A DNA stretch of 62,000 bases from Branchiostoma floridae. Lineage: Eukaryota > Chordata > Leptocardii > Amphioxiformes > Branchiostomatidae. The DNA is taken from positions 17,477,117 to 17,539,116 of the forward strand of contig NC_049979.1 of NCBI RefSeq assembly GCF_000003815.2, in the 5' to 3' direction. The position numbers were made by a program, and so were the translations under genes. Positions 1 through 11,400 of this stretch are shown piece by piece. Position 1 is the stretch's first letter. Each line of letters opens with the position of its first letter. The notes under the pieces were generated by a model, which did no database searches, was not told the DNA's origin, and was given only the letters and a program-made list of their open reading frames with translations.

Positions 1-135
1 TCGTGCAAGTCGCGATTACATCTCGTGTAAATCGCGATTAAAACTCGTGCAATTCTCGGGTAAAACGCGATTAGATATGTGTGTACCCGCGTCTGATATG
101 CATGAAATCACGTCTAACCGCGTTTAGACGATCAA
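1..135 (+). repeat. Left iterated terminal array
   Basis: Several copies of cgcgatta and tcgtgcaa/tcgtgtaa lie in the first 75 bases, followed by more spaced acgcgattag, ccgcgtctga and accgcgtttaga motifs to about 135. These match the right array at 4855-4951 in inverted orientation. Confidence 0.6.
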
Positions 136-309
136 TGAATAGATTTCAGACACGCCTCTTCTTTTCATAAACATTTTCTAGACACGCCCGTGCCGTCCAA
201 AGTTCGGGGTTTGGCAGAAATCGGCTTCTTTTCATATGCAGACCCCCGCGCGGAGGGCGGAGAACGTATCACGCCCAATTTCCCAATTTGTTTCTGAACT
301 AACGCATAA

Positions 310-1040
310 CCTCGCAGTCTAGAACGCACCCGCGCCGCTCCCAACCACGATATTTCTAGAAGATTTGCTGCAATTTTGAGGAACCGACTGTTCCGCACAT
401 GTTTAAATCTGATACGTGAAAATTAAAGAAAAACAAATAAATTTCCACAAAAGTGTGTTTTTCTTAAGCAGAATATATGGCAAAGTATGCTTTTACTGAA
501 CCCCGATCTTTCGGCGCTGCCGTGGCTAGCGCCAGGGTCACGCACCGTAACAAATCATTCCGAAGATTTGCTACAATTTTGAGAAACCGACTGTTCCGCA
601 CATGTTTAAATTTGATACGTGAAAATTAAAGAATAAGAAATAAATTTCCACAAAGGTGTCTTTTTCTTAAGCAGAATATATGGCAAAGTATGCTTTTACT
701 GGACCCCGATCTTTCGGCACTGCCGTGGCTAGCGCCAGGGTCACGTACCGGAAAAAATCCTTCCGAAGATACAAAATGTATGGTGCGACCTCGCACCCGC
801 GCCGCTACCTAACCTACCACGTTCTTTCTCGGAAGATTTGCTACAATTTTGAGGAACCGACTGTGTAGTGCAAGTTTGAATCTTATACGTACATGACAAG
901 AAAACATCAAATAAATTGTTTTTTTCCCAAGAATGGCAAGATGTGTTTTTCTAAATCAGAAAACATGGAGTAAATTCTGCTTCTGTCTGACCATGCGTGA
1001 CGAGGACGGCCCGCTACCGCGGCCAGTGTCAGGACCACCC
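310..1040 (+). repeat. Degenerate tandem repeat, about three units of 200-270 bp
   Basis: Units beginning gaagatttgct(a/g)caatttt start at 359, 562 and 832. Units 1 and 2 are very similar over about 200 bases, including the blocks ccgactgttccgcacatg and gcagaatatatggcaaag. Unit 3 is more decayed. The segment cgcacccgcgccgct before unit 1 recurs between units 2 and 3, so the full repeat is nearer 270 bases and one copy of that segment has been lost. Small open frames here are by-products of the repeat. Confidence 0.7.
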
Positions 1041-2661
1041 GAAAAAAACCTACCGACTCTATGTTGAATTATTTGTGTCCTATTTCTGTTGTTGCATTAT
1101 TTGTACGCTGGTGTAGCGATATCAAATTCGCCCACACTACACGATACTTGCCACTGTAAATAGCTACAATAGTCTGTGTTTGCATTTCTTATCTATCGAT
1201 GAAAGTGAAGACAAGTTAATCATGTTCCGAACTGATAGGTAAGTACACTAGTCTTTCAGTTTCAGAATGAACAACAAGGAATGTCCAGTGCGACCAGTGT
1301 AGTCGTACAAAATCCTGGCGGTCTCACTACCAAGTAAACAGGCTTCGACCGGCAGATACTACATGTAAGTATCTACATCCGAACTTCAAGCGCCGCCCCG
1401 CCTCCGGTGGAACGTGACCTGTTTATAAATATTCCAACCTTCCTAAAGTTCGCCACGGCGCGACTACTAGCATATCATATTACATTTAGACGTGTATACG
1501 GTTTGTGTGGGGTCCAGAACGTGGGACAGGTTGTGGAAGATTGGGTTATTTGAGCGCAAATATGAAACTTATATCGTTGCGATAAAATCAACAGCTGTTT
1601 TGATTGTTTAGTGTGTGTAAGTACACGATTGACGTAACTGTTACGGTGCTGGTAAACTTGTAGAAAAATTACATTGTAAACCTCCAGAATTTGGTCTGGT
1701 CTGGTCTCACGTGCTGGTCAATTTGATTGACACATGCACGGTAAGGAGCGGCTTCTTTGAAAGTATGTTCCCACAGAAGAAGGCCACGTTGACTGTTGCA
1801 ATATTCTGCGTTTATTTTCTACTCCGATCTAGCCCCGTGTTTAATATGTGGTTATTTTTTCTTGGTTTATCCAAGGGGGTTTTATCAACCTACTTGATTT
1901 ATCTAACTTTGTTTTATTTGTATTATTGACAATTTCTAGAGCAGATCTAGACTAATTAAAATACTTCGTAGACTGCACACGCAGCGGTAGCGTACGTCAT
2001 ATTTGAACTTTGTGGCAATGTCGCAGGGGTGGATGATCTATAAATTCTGTATTCCAAATTTTATAATTCATTTCCCAACTGGTTCATATTAAAGGAGCCA
2101 CGACCAATGAATTAAGAATGTTTTTAAATGTTTAAGTGTATAAAATTTCTTTATTAATTAAAGTTTGTACACGGACATATTCATATTCACGGACAACCTA
2201 CCGTTTTTCCAACATTCGGAACAGATGATGACGATCCGACTGGTGTAGAAGCTGCCGAATGATGATCGATAACATCGGTAGTAAACTTACCTTTCATGTT
2301 CCAAAGGCAATGATATATCGTGTTTACCTATTTCATTGGTCAAATCCCTCTTCGTAGTATCCCGACCAGCTAAATTTATATATCTATATGTTGCTGAAAA
2401 ACAACCGTAAACGTATAGGCCCTTTTAGTAAAAGAGTGAACCTCTTTGAACAGCGCATAACAGTTGTAGATAAACTGACTAAAAACATGTTCATTTTAGA
2501 AACGTAAAATACTAGAAGTAGAAGTAATGTTAGTAACGCTAACGCAACTTTTAACTGAATCAATGACAGGTTAGAAAAACTTGATCACATACTCAACAAG
2601 AAAACCAATAACTGATGAAGAAATTTTCGGCAAAATAACAATTGTCTGTGTCGAACCAAGA

Positions 2662-3172
2662 CGTATGCCCCTTGAATATGGTTGCGTGGGTCCACTGCCC
2701 GACGACCAGGAACGTCCGAGGCGGTCAGGAACAGAACAGGTAGGTCTTGTTGGTCGAGTTGCAACCATGACGATCAGCTGTATGTCCAGGAAACCGGCGG
2801 ATAGAAATCCGAATCCTACTTTCCTAGCCTAGAAAATTAGCTACCGATATCTAACTACATAGTAGAAGTTATGTTAGTTACACCAACACAACATTGTTAG
2901 AACAGGTACATGTTTGTTTGAACAGATACGCAGACAAAACAAGATTAACAAAAAGATTTAAAAAACACATAAAGTAGAATGTATGCCCTGGAGTATGGTT
3001 GCGTCGGTCGACTGCTCGACGACCAGGATCGTACGATGGCTGTGTTCCGACCCAAGAGCTCCGTCAGGAACAGGTAAGTCTTGTTTGTCGAGTTTGTAAC
3101 CATGACGATCAGCAGGCGGATGGAAACCTGAATCCTACTTTCCTAGTCTAGAAAATTAGCTGCCGATGCCGA
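2662..3172 (+). repeat. Degenerate direct repeat, two units of about 190 bp
   Basis: The segment at about 2662-2848 (gtatgccccttgaatatggt, then gacgaccaggaacgt, accatgacgatcagc, cctactttcctag) recurs at about 2980-3172 with small insertions and deletions. An unrelated AT-rich spacer separates them. Both are inside the proposed transposon. Confidence 0.65.
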
Positions 3173-3369
3173 ACCAAGGAGTATCAACGTTCCTAGAAAT
3201 ATTAAGTTATGACCAAACACAATATCCTTTATTCATATTTAAATACATGCAAAACGGTCAATTTATGCGTATAAATACTAGTAGTCCATTCATGTCAGTG
3301 TATAGTCTTCAACCCAGCAATTCCGTTTATATTAGATGACGATCGTGTTTATGCTGTCAGTCCTTTGTG

Positions 3370-4440
3370 GGTCCAAAAGATTCGAACTTGTATTATTTTA
3401 TCATATACCTTCCACGAAAATTAGACGAAAGTAGCCCGCCTAAAAATGTAAATAGGAGACAATTTTTGCCGGCAACCCGCTCGGTTGCCGTTACGACTTT
3501 TGTAGTATGCCGTAAAAAAATACCACCTTCTTCAAGTTGGAAATGATTATCGACAGACTGTTCACAGAATTCTTACTCAGCGATGTGAGAATGATCGATG
3601 CCGGAAAAGTCCCTCCGATGTTTTGCAAAATTATCTATGCCTTGCGGACGACGCTGGCCGAGCAGTAACGTGTTAAATTTTATCAAAGAATGCACATTTC
3701 GTGATAAATGATTTAAAAAAACACAACAAAGCGTTAGTTCTACGCTTCTTCTTGTTGTTACCACTTTGTCAGCGCCGCTTCTGGCTGTGATTGGAGGGAA
3801 GTTGATTGGATTTATCTCATAATCAGGCAGGCGCTACTTCAGAGGGCTACCGCCGGAGCTGTCGCCATGGTAACCGCACGTCCAGTTGCATTTCCCACGC
3901 GCGTCTAGTTCTTCCCAACTCTCTGCCGTGACGTACAGTACAGCTTATACACATAATTTTCGGTGGAATGTAACGCCGTATTTTACGGGGAAATGTGGCG
4001 AATCGAACTTGTATCTCTTTTTGCTGGCCTTCCACTAAAATTATACGAAGATAACCCGCCAAAAACTGTAAGTAGGAGACTATATTCGCCGACAACCCGC
4101 TTGTTTCGACGGTTGACATCATCGTCTTCCCTTTGAGGCTTACGAAAAAGCTTAGCCGTGAAGACTATTTTCTTTTGCGTAGTTCGGGTTGCTTTCTGGA
4201 TTCATCATTGACATTTATTTTATATCAGAAAATATCTATCGGGAGACTGTTTTCTTATCACAATTTCCATACCCAGCGTTGTGAACATGATCGCTGTTGG
4301 CAATTTTCCTCCGATGTTTTGCAAATCCGTACCCTTTGGACGGTGTTGGATGACGAGCAGTAACGTGTACACGCCTGTTCAAATTTATCGAGAAATGCAC
4401 ATTTCGTGATAAATAAAAAAGCAACAACACAACACCAGCA
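3370..4440 (+). repeat. Degenerate direct repeat, two units of about 400 bp
   Basis: Two modules occur twice in the same order. Module one (cgaacttgtat, ccttccac(g/t)aaaatta, taggagac) is at about 3370-3500 and 4011-4118. Module two (ctccgatgttttgcaaa, gagcagtaacgtgt, gcacatttcgtgataaat) is at about 3546-3726 and 4229-4440. This is an old duplication inside the 5-kb block and explains the short open frames there. Confidence 0.65.
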
Positions 4441-4854
4441 AAATGAAAAGTTACTAATCAAGATATAGTATAGAAATTTAACTCAGTCTGAGCAATCGGT
4501 ACCAGGAGAGAATGTCGATATATTAATTTGCTGACTGTGAACTTCTTTTACGATCTTAGCTAAAAAGCGTCAGCGGTCCTCGGACAATATTGCTGACACC
4601 CGCGGCGCTGTCCAGCCCCTGTATTATTCACCAATTATCAACAAATACGTGAAATTGACGACTTACAAGTATCATGCAAATTTACAAAAGTAAACACTGC
4701 TCATTAACGAACAAAATATTTCGTCGGTGAAATGCCCGACCAAGGGGCGGGGCAATCGGAACAAAGCCTTTTGTTTTGAGTCGGCGGGGTGCCGGGAGTA
4801 AACGCGTTTACAAACGACACGAGATTTTTAATTAGATAGCTACAGCTCATTAGC

Positions 4855-4951
4855 GCACGCGATTCAATCGCGTTCAAATCGCGACTTGCACGACTTTTAA
4901 TCGCGATTTGCACGACTTTTAATCGAGATTAAATCGCGTGTAAACCGCGTG
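4855..4951 (-). repeat. Right iterated terminal array
   Basis: Repeated cgcgattcaatcgcg, aatcgcgacttgcacga and ttttaatcgcgatttgc units form about 97 bases. Read on the opposite strand they align with the start of the window. The sequence immediately after 4951 loses this motif, so it is the probable right boundary of the element. Confidence 0.6.
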
Positions 4952-5316
4952 GGACCGGACCATAAACGTAGTCGGTACTGTAGCATACCACATTTTCTTA
5001 CCAGCTCTGTTCCTAGAAAACATGTTGTCTTGCTTTAGATTTACAAACTAAATACCTGCCATAAAACTTCGTACTAGTTCCATTAAACTTAATTGCATTC
5101 TTTCAAGGTTTTTTCCTTACGTTTTGACTTAATTGTGACAATACCAGTATGATTTTCAACAAATTTGACATCAACTTAACGTTCTTTTCGTTATTAGAAG
5201 AATATCAGGCCCAAACCAGAAATGATATTTCTTGCACCTCTGTGTAGTAGCTATGCTTAGATGATTGGCATATTTTCAATGTCAAGGATGTCTGTACCAC
5301 ATGTTTCTCAGATGTA

Positions 5317-5404
5317 GCTAACCACATGAGCTGCTCCTGCTGGAACATGCTGATGGTTTCGCTAACCACATGAGCTGCTCCTGCTGGAACATGCTGATGG
5401 TTTC
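5317..5404 (+). repeat. Perfect 44-bp tandem duplication
   Basis: The 44-base unit starting gctaaccacatgagctgctc occupies 5317-5360 and is repeated without mismatch at 5361-5404. It ends 24 bases before the acceptor site of the probable mipol1 micro-exon at 5429. Perfect identity implies a recent duplication or an allelic or assembly artefact. Confidence 0.9.
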
Positions 5405-5428
5405 CCATTGTGTTTGTCATTTGCACAG

Positions 5429-5468
5429 GTTGCCATCAAGTGAAGGAGATTACAGCCTTGGTGATGCA
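5429..5468 (+). CDS. mipol1: Probable mipol1 micro-exon (40 nt)
   Basis: An acceptor (ttgcacag, ending 5428) and a consensus donor (gtaagt from 5469) bracket 40 bases reading G + LPSSEGDYSLGDA. The exon ends in phase 0, which fits the phase-0 start of the next exon, and the last residues lead into TLDELL. Human MIPOL1 has a short acidic stretch (NINPEENDM) at this point, so position and composition fit although sequence similarity is weak. RNA data are needed to confirm it. Confidence 0.5.
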
Positions 5469-8400
5469 GTAAGTGTGGCTGTACTTTATCTCTCCTAATA
5501 CTCCAGCAAACACTGCTGCTAGTCCACTCTAAAACTTACTGTGTACCACAAAAAGTACAGCCTCACATGTCTGCTAATATTTTGGTAAATAGTGTGCTTC
5601 CAGCTTACTTCTCAGAATAGGATTTTTCATTACCCTGGTGCCCAGCTTTTTGTAAGTAGATAGTAGAAGTTTATTTTTAGTCTGATAAATAAAATCATGA
5701 TGCTCCAGCTGTATGTACAACTCAAATGTGGTTTCATTGCACCAGGGCAATATATGCAAACATTTGTATTATTAGCATTGGAAGACTGACTTGCAAGTAC
5801 ACAATCTTTCATGCAGTACTATAGTGATGTCAAATTACAATTTCAAACTGCAATGTATGAGTCTTTTAACGATTTTCCTCACAAATTACAATAGTAAAAA
5901 TGGGCAGATCTTTAGCAATTAAAATATTCAATGAATGCCCAATTCACGATAACACAGTTACACAATAACACAATTCCATGACATCCCAGACCTTAGATGA
6001 GTTGCTGGAGAGGATAGCCAAGGCAGAGACAGGTACAGCCATAGAGAGGGATGGCCAGATGATCCTGGACAGGATTAACAACACCAAGAACAGGAAGAAG
6101 CGCATCACCAGTGAGGAGATGAGAGCTATCATAGACGAGAGGGACTCTGCTGCAGAGAAGGTAGGATAGGAGGGTGGGTGGTCTGTCATAGTGGTGACCT
6201 CAGGTAAACTCATGACTATTCAACACTTGTACATCATGTCTCCACCTTGTAAAATAACGGAACCTTGAAACCATCCCAGGTTCCACACACTTCAGTTATA
6301 GTTCTCAATATTGTTATGTCAAAAAATACTGCCTTGATGTGTTCTTGTCTTATACATGAGGTGTAATCACATGTGATCGGTTCAGTCAGGTGGGATAGGT
6401 GAGAGGTTTTGCCAGGTGAGTAGTTTCCCCTGACAAGTCACACAGGTTTGAAACAGGAGACCCAGCACAGGAAGAAAGGAGGAGTTCAGCCACAGGTGTA
6501 GAAGCTGCTCAAGAGGGGGTTATTTGTTCTAAGCTTACCTTAGCTTATTGCCTGGGGAGAGTTGGCCCCATACAGAATGGTGTGTTTTGACAGTAGGTCA
6601 GTAGAAGGTGGATAAGAAGGGGGAGCAGTGGGTATATACATGACCCATTGCCCTGGTATGAAGGTTTATCCTTCAGATTACATCTTTTGGCTTGACGTAA
6701 AACCTTACCAATGTATACAATATATATACAAGTATTTGCAACATGTTTTATCATGATTATCAGAAACTACATATGTTAGTCGCATCTCTCAAAATTGCAC
6801 AAGATAGGAAAATTATGACAAAAAGTGTTGAGGATATCTAAAACTGCAGAAAGATAGGATTAATATTTTGTGTCCTTGCTGTTCTACAGGTGAAGAGACT
6901 AGAGCAGGAGCTGGCAGGGTACAGGAAGATGGCTGACCGCTCAGGCAAGGCTGTGGTGCCTCGACAGAACAACCAGGAACAGGCACTTAAGGTACACAGA
7001 CTGGCTGACAGTCTGAAATAGTGTTTTACTTCAAAGAAATCAGGAACCTGTCCTTGGCTTCCCTTTCAAATCCCACAATCTCACATTCTTTTATATTTAT
7101 GTTCATATTCATAACCATAGACAAAAAATGTTGCCCTTGATGCATTGCAGGATAAATCTGATCAAGTACACAACGCAGAAATAAAACTATTAAAACTTGT
7201 AAGTCATTCTCATGCTCCAGAAATTGAGATGCAGAGGTAAGAATATCTATTTCATGAAGTGCTTCTCTCCATTATCTAGGTGATGGTTATATGACACGTA
7301 CTAAAGGTGTACAAGAATAACACAGACTGGACTAAGTACAGGTCTGAAAACCCGATATGTCCTGCAGTCCTGTCATTGCCCTAATCTACTGCACCTGTTC
7401 CTTGAAAACCAGCAGATATCTTAGTTTGTTTTCCTGTTGTATGATAAGGTGACACCTTTTTATCTATGATTACACCCTGACATCCAGAGTATGAAATTGT
7501 TTGAACCATCACAATTAGTCTTTTGTTAATGACACATATGCACACCATGCACCATGGTACACCTTGAGTGCAAAAGTGCTTTACCAAAACATCCAAAATC
7601 ATGAAAATCTCCACCTGTTGTAGTGTCATTTTGCTTGCTGTCTGGTCCAGCCAAACAGGAAAGCTAAATAAGCAGTACCACTATACACAAACAACCAAAT
7701 GAATTTGAACACAACAAAACAAGTAGAAACTGTACACAGGCAATCAAACCTCACATAAACAACTACAGCAAACCATCAGAAATGTTGGCGAGATGTCAGT
7801 TTGTGTATTGTTGAATGTACTGAGCTTTGTTTGTTTGTTGTGCTACAAGTACAATGAGCAGTTATCACCACAAACAAAGTCTCTAGTTGGCACTCCTATG
7901 TTGAAAGCAGAAGAGATGGGCAAGCAAAGTTTTATAGAAATTCTGTCTCAAAGGATAATGAGAGGTTCTGCATCAATCAGTGCACATCATGCTTGTTTGC
8001 TTGTCAGATCTTTCACAGTTCACTGAAAGGTGAAGCTACCCTGGCAATCCCTCCCATTCAATCCCGCCCATCTCCCTGCAGTCACGCCTTTCTTCCATTA
8101 CGCTCCAATATTTCGCTAATCCCCAAATGTTGGGCATGACGAGCTGCTTGAACGCACGGGTTGGTCTTCCACACAAGATGTTGATGCAGCAGTTCGACAC
8201 CCCCTGCAAGGAAACCATGTTATATGATGACAGCACAACTGACGGTTTAATTTACACCTGTAATAGAGACTCCCCTTATCTCCCAGATAAGTCCAACAAG
8301 TCACGGGTACAGGAAGTCATTTCTGAAAGGAAGGAGATAATCTTTCCTTCCTGCAAGCTGGTTATGAAACATCCCTGGGCTCCCAAGTAAACCGCTTTGT

Positions 8401-11400
8401 CACATTCAGAATTTTGCCTCCTGTTTAAGGTCAGGTTTGTTCTCCACTTTTGTCCCTCTGTGTTGTGGTCCCTCTGTGTCTTGGTGCTCCTGAGCTTCTG
8501 TACACCTGTGCCCCTATTCATCACCATGCTTAGCGAGCACACCTTCACTAAGACCTCAGCCCTATTCAAGCTCACAGTGATGGGGTCAACCAGAGGGCAG
8601 GGGATAGCCAGTAACTCAAGCCTGCTGTTTGCTTATTGTTTTAGGGTCCCCCTCCTTTGTTCCAGGTGAACCCCCATTGTCTTCTTATGGCTAAATGTCT
8701 TTCCCTGCAGCACACCTAGATTTGTGCTAATCCCCCTTGGATTGTGTTTGGGCATGAGGGGAGATTTTGTCTTTATCCAGCCTTGCTTTAGATTGTGGTA
8801 AAGACCTAATGTTGTGTAAGGTCCCACCTGCCATGTGGGCACTTCCCCACCTTGCACTTGTCAGCACAGCCCAAACCCACCTGTAACCTGGCGTGTTTAC
8901 CCCCAGCAAGTCAAGCAAGAGATGACGTAGGATCCCACTTAGACTGTTGACAATTAGGGAAGTACCAACTGACAGATCGGTGCCTACACAGCTCACCCAC
9001 CATCTCTACTCTGCAAGGAACTTTTATCAGCACTAAGGATTAATACTTAATGCAGAATGTGCCTAGCCTTCGTCTATTTCCCACGTCCGGAGTAATAAAC
9101 AGAGACGCCGAGGACCAAAATTATCCTAAACAATGTGGCTGCGACCACTTCCTCCCTTTATGGCCTGTCATGAAACGTGTGTGGTAAAGTGTGGGAACTA
9201 TAAATCTGTAAGTGCTTTCTTCAAAAGTGGAGGCAATATTTCAGGAGATCGCCTTACCCAGCCTTAAACTCAACTATTGAATTCCTGTTCTGTTTACATC
9301 ATTAGATTTGTGATGTGCTATGCACCATGACTTCTTATCTTAAATCTTACATCTTCCTGTTGACCTAAGAGACTAACTGCTCTTCGTCCAAAAGGTTAAT
9401 AAGTTGTATTATCCCTCTATTATCTTTTACAGTGACCTCCCGCCCCACAGGTGACCCTCGAGTGACCTATCCTAATGAACTTTATTTGCGAACACCCTTG
9501 CAGCATGTTGCTTGTACACCTCCCTATTTACCGTGGAGGTGTGTGTCCGTATCAGATGCCCATTTGCTGACAGCTCACTCCAAGACTCAGTCCAGTAGAA
9601 ACACTGTTATGTATTCCAATTACTTCTATTGTGCGCCAACTTTTTGATCTGCCCGCCAGCATGTCTAATGATTGACGCATATTGTGGAATGTGACAAGTG
9701 CCCCAGTGCATCATGGTTCCTTGCCTGTTTTTCCCTAATGGATGCCATTGTCTTCCATTTGACGCTGCTTTGTAACAACAGCCTCTTTGTATTTCTTCAA
9801 ATATCAGGGAAGAATGTCAATTTGTAATTCCATGGCGCAGGAAAGATTCTTAAGATGGTACATCATGACACAAACAAGCAAACATGCCCTTCTTTCAGGC
9901 CACCACCAAATATTGTCCCATTCTCTCCAGTTTATAGCATTATGATTGTGTCACTGTTTGGCTGCTGCCACCTGCAAGCCTTGTTTAAGAGTTGCTCAAA
10001 TTTGCTGGACTAACTTTGCTCTGGGGGAGAAATTTTGCCAAGTTTGTGGCCGTGTACACAACTCTCTAATGAATGAGGCAAATAAAAATGACTGGCCGGC
10101 TGCCACTCTCTATGCCACTGGAGCTGACAAGATGAGTGCTTGTTTTTGACAACCCTAATAAAGTTGGAACGAAACAGCATCAAACCATGAGGGGTTGTCA
10201 GACAATGTGTACCCCATAACAAATGGCCTGTTAGACATTTGGGGCCAGTAAATCTTCAAACTGGGCTCCAGTTTTATATCAGGGAGACCCAGCAGCCAGA
10301 ATTACCATGGCATAATCACCCCTATTTGTGGTTGCCCCAGCATCTGGAGGGTTAATACTGCACCTGTGTTTGCACGGCACCACTTCACAACCGTAGCTTG
10401 TGATGCAGATGGACAGCATGTGACAACTGCCCCCCTCACATTCTGTAGCCGCCCCCTGTCCTCTCCTGTCAGGGGTATTGTAATCTTGTTTTTCACCCTG
10501 GTGATCGGAATGACAGCGGAGGTGTGTCTTACTCCTGTTCGTGTTTTTCGCTCCACTTGGTGGCCGTAAGGGAACGGTAAAGCCACGCGTCGTAATTAGT
10601 GCTGGCTTAAGGGACAGTCTAACTGTCAGAATTTCTTGCTCCCGGGGCCTTGAAGGTCCAGGTGTAAAGCCTGCCACAAAGATGGGCTTTCATTCTGCGT
10701 TGAGCGCCCTGCCAAAACCCTTTTATACGTGTGGCATTGGTGCACAAAGGGTGCCCACATCTGTTTACCTGTGCCAGGCAAAGATTAATGACGTGTCTGC
10801 AGCATCGTGTGGCCGTGAGCCTCTTCAGCCTTTCACTCACTGGTAATTTGGAGGCTGGATCTAAAAATGTCAGCACACTCGAGCATTGACAGTGTGTTTG
10901 GCCTCTCTCACAACAGGGCAAATGCTTGGTGCTGGGTGTTGCTCCTTGTGCTGCCACCATGGTCACCAATGAGCTTGTCAACACACGTCATTCAGGGCTC
11001 AAACCAAGACATCTGCACATTCTGTATATTAAAGAGCAGAGCTGTGGGAGCCTGTTTTTTCCCACAATGTTGAACAACTGATTGAATTTTAAATCTTGGA
11101 AACACAAGTATTCTTATCAAACTGTCCTGATGTGTCTAGTCAACAGCTGGGCATCACGTATTCTGGGTCAGACTTTATTGTCAGAGCAAATTTCTTATTA
11201 GTTTCCCTGTATGTCAGCTCCCTGTTTCTGTTGCTCTCAAGTCCTATCACTATCAGTGCAATATCCTTCTTACATCTTAATTGTTTCCCCTGTGACTGAT
11301 AACTGACTCTGGAACAATCTTATGTGCCATGTGTCTAAGTTTGGACATATTTTCGGAGACCGCCAGACTTATTCATGTATGGAGTTAGAGCTCAGAGATA

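Larger units (their letters stand above)
1..4951. mobile_element. Large non-autonomous transposon-like block with iterated inverted termini (left end cut by window)
   Basis: The first 5 kb hold no recognisable gene. The left edge (1-75) consists of repeats of the form tcgtgcaagtcgcgatt and taaatcgcgatta. The right edge (4855-4951) carries the same motifs in reverse complement, such as cgacttgcacga and aatcgcgatttgcacga. The reverse complement of the right array begins before the point that matches base 1, so the element probably starts outside the window. The interior is made of degenerate tandem repeats (listed separately) and has no transposase-like reading frame. This fits a non-autonomous DNA transposon with long, subrepeat-rich termini, a common kind in amphioxus, but no superfamily can be named. 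Target-site duplications cannot be tested because the left junction is absent. Confidence 0.55.

Noticed and set aside
3366-3385. gattcgaacttgt resembling a tRNA T-arm
   Set aside because: The same motif recurs in the degenerate repeat at 4011, and no acceptor stem or anticodon arm can be built around it.
5205-5426. 73-aa - strand frame with a repeated HVPAGAAHVV-like motif
   Set aside because: The repeat is the 44-bp tandem duplication read on the opposite strand of a mipol1 intron.
10279-10984. Overlapping 94-132-aa frames on both strands
   Set aside because: GC-richer intron DNA open in several frames at once, with no family resemblance or splice-supported exon structure.
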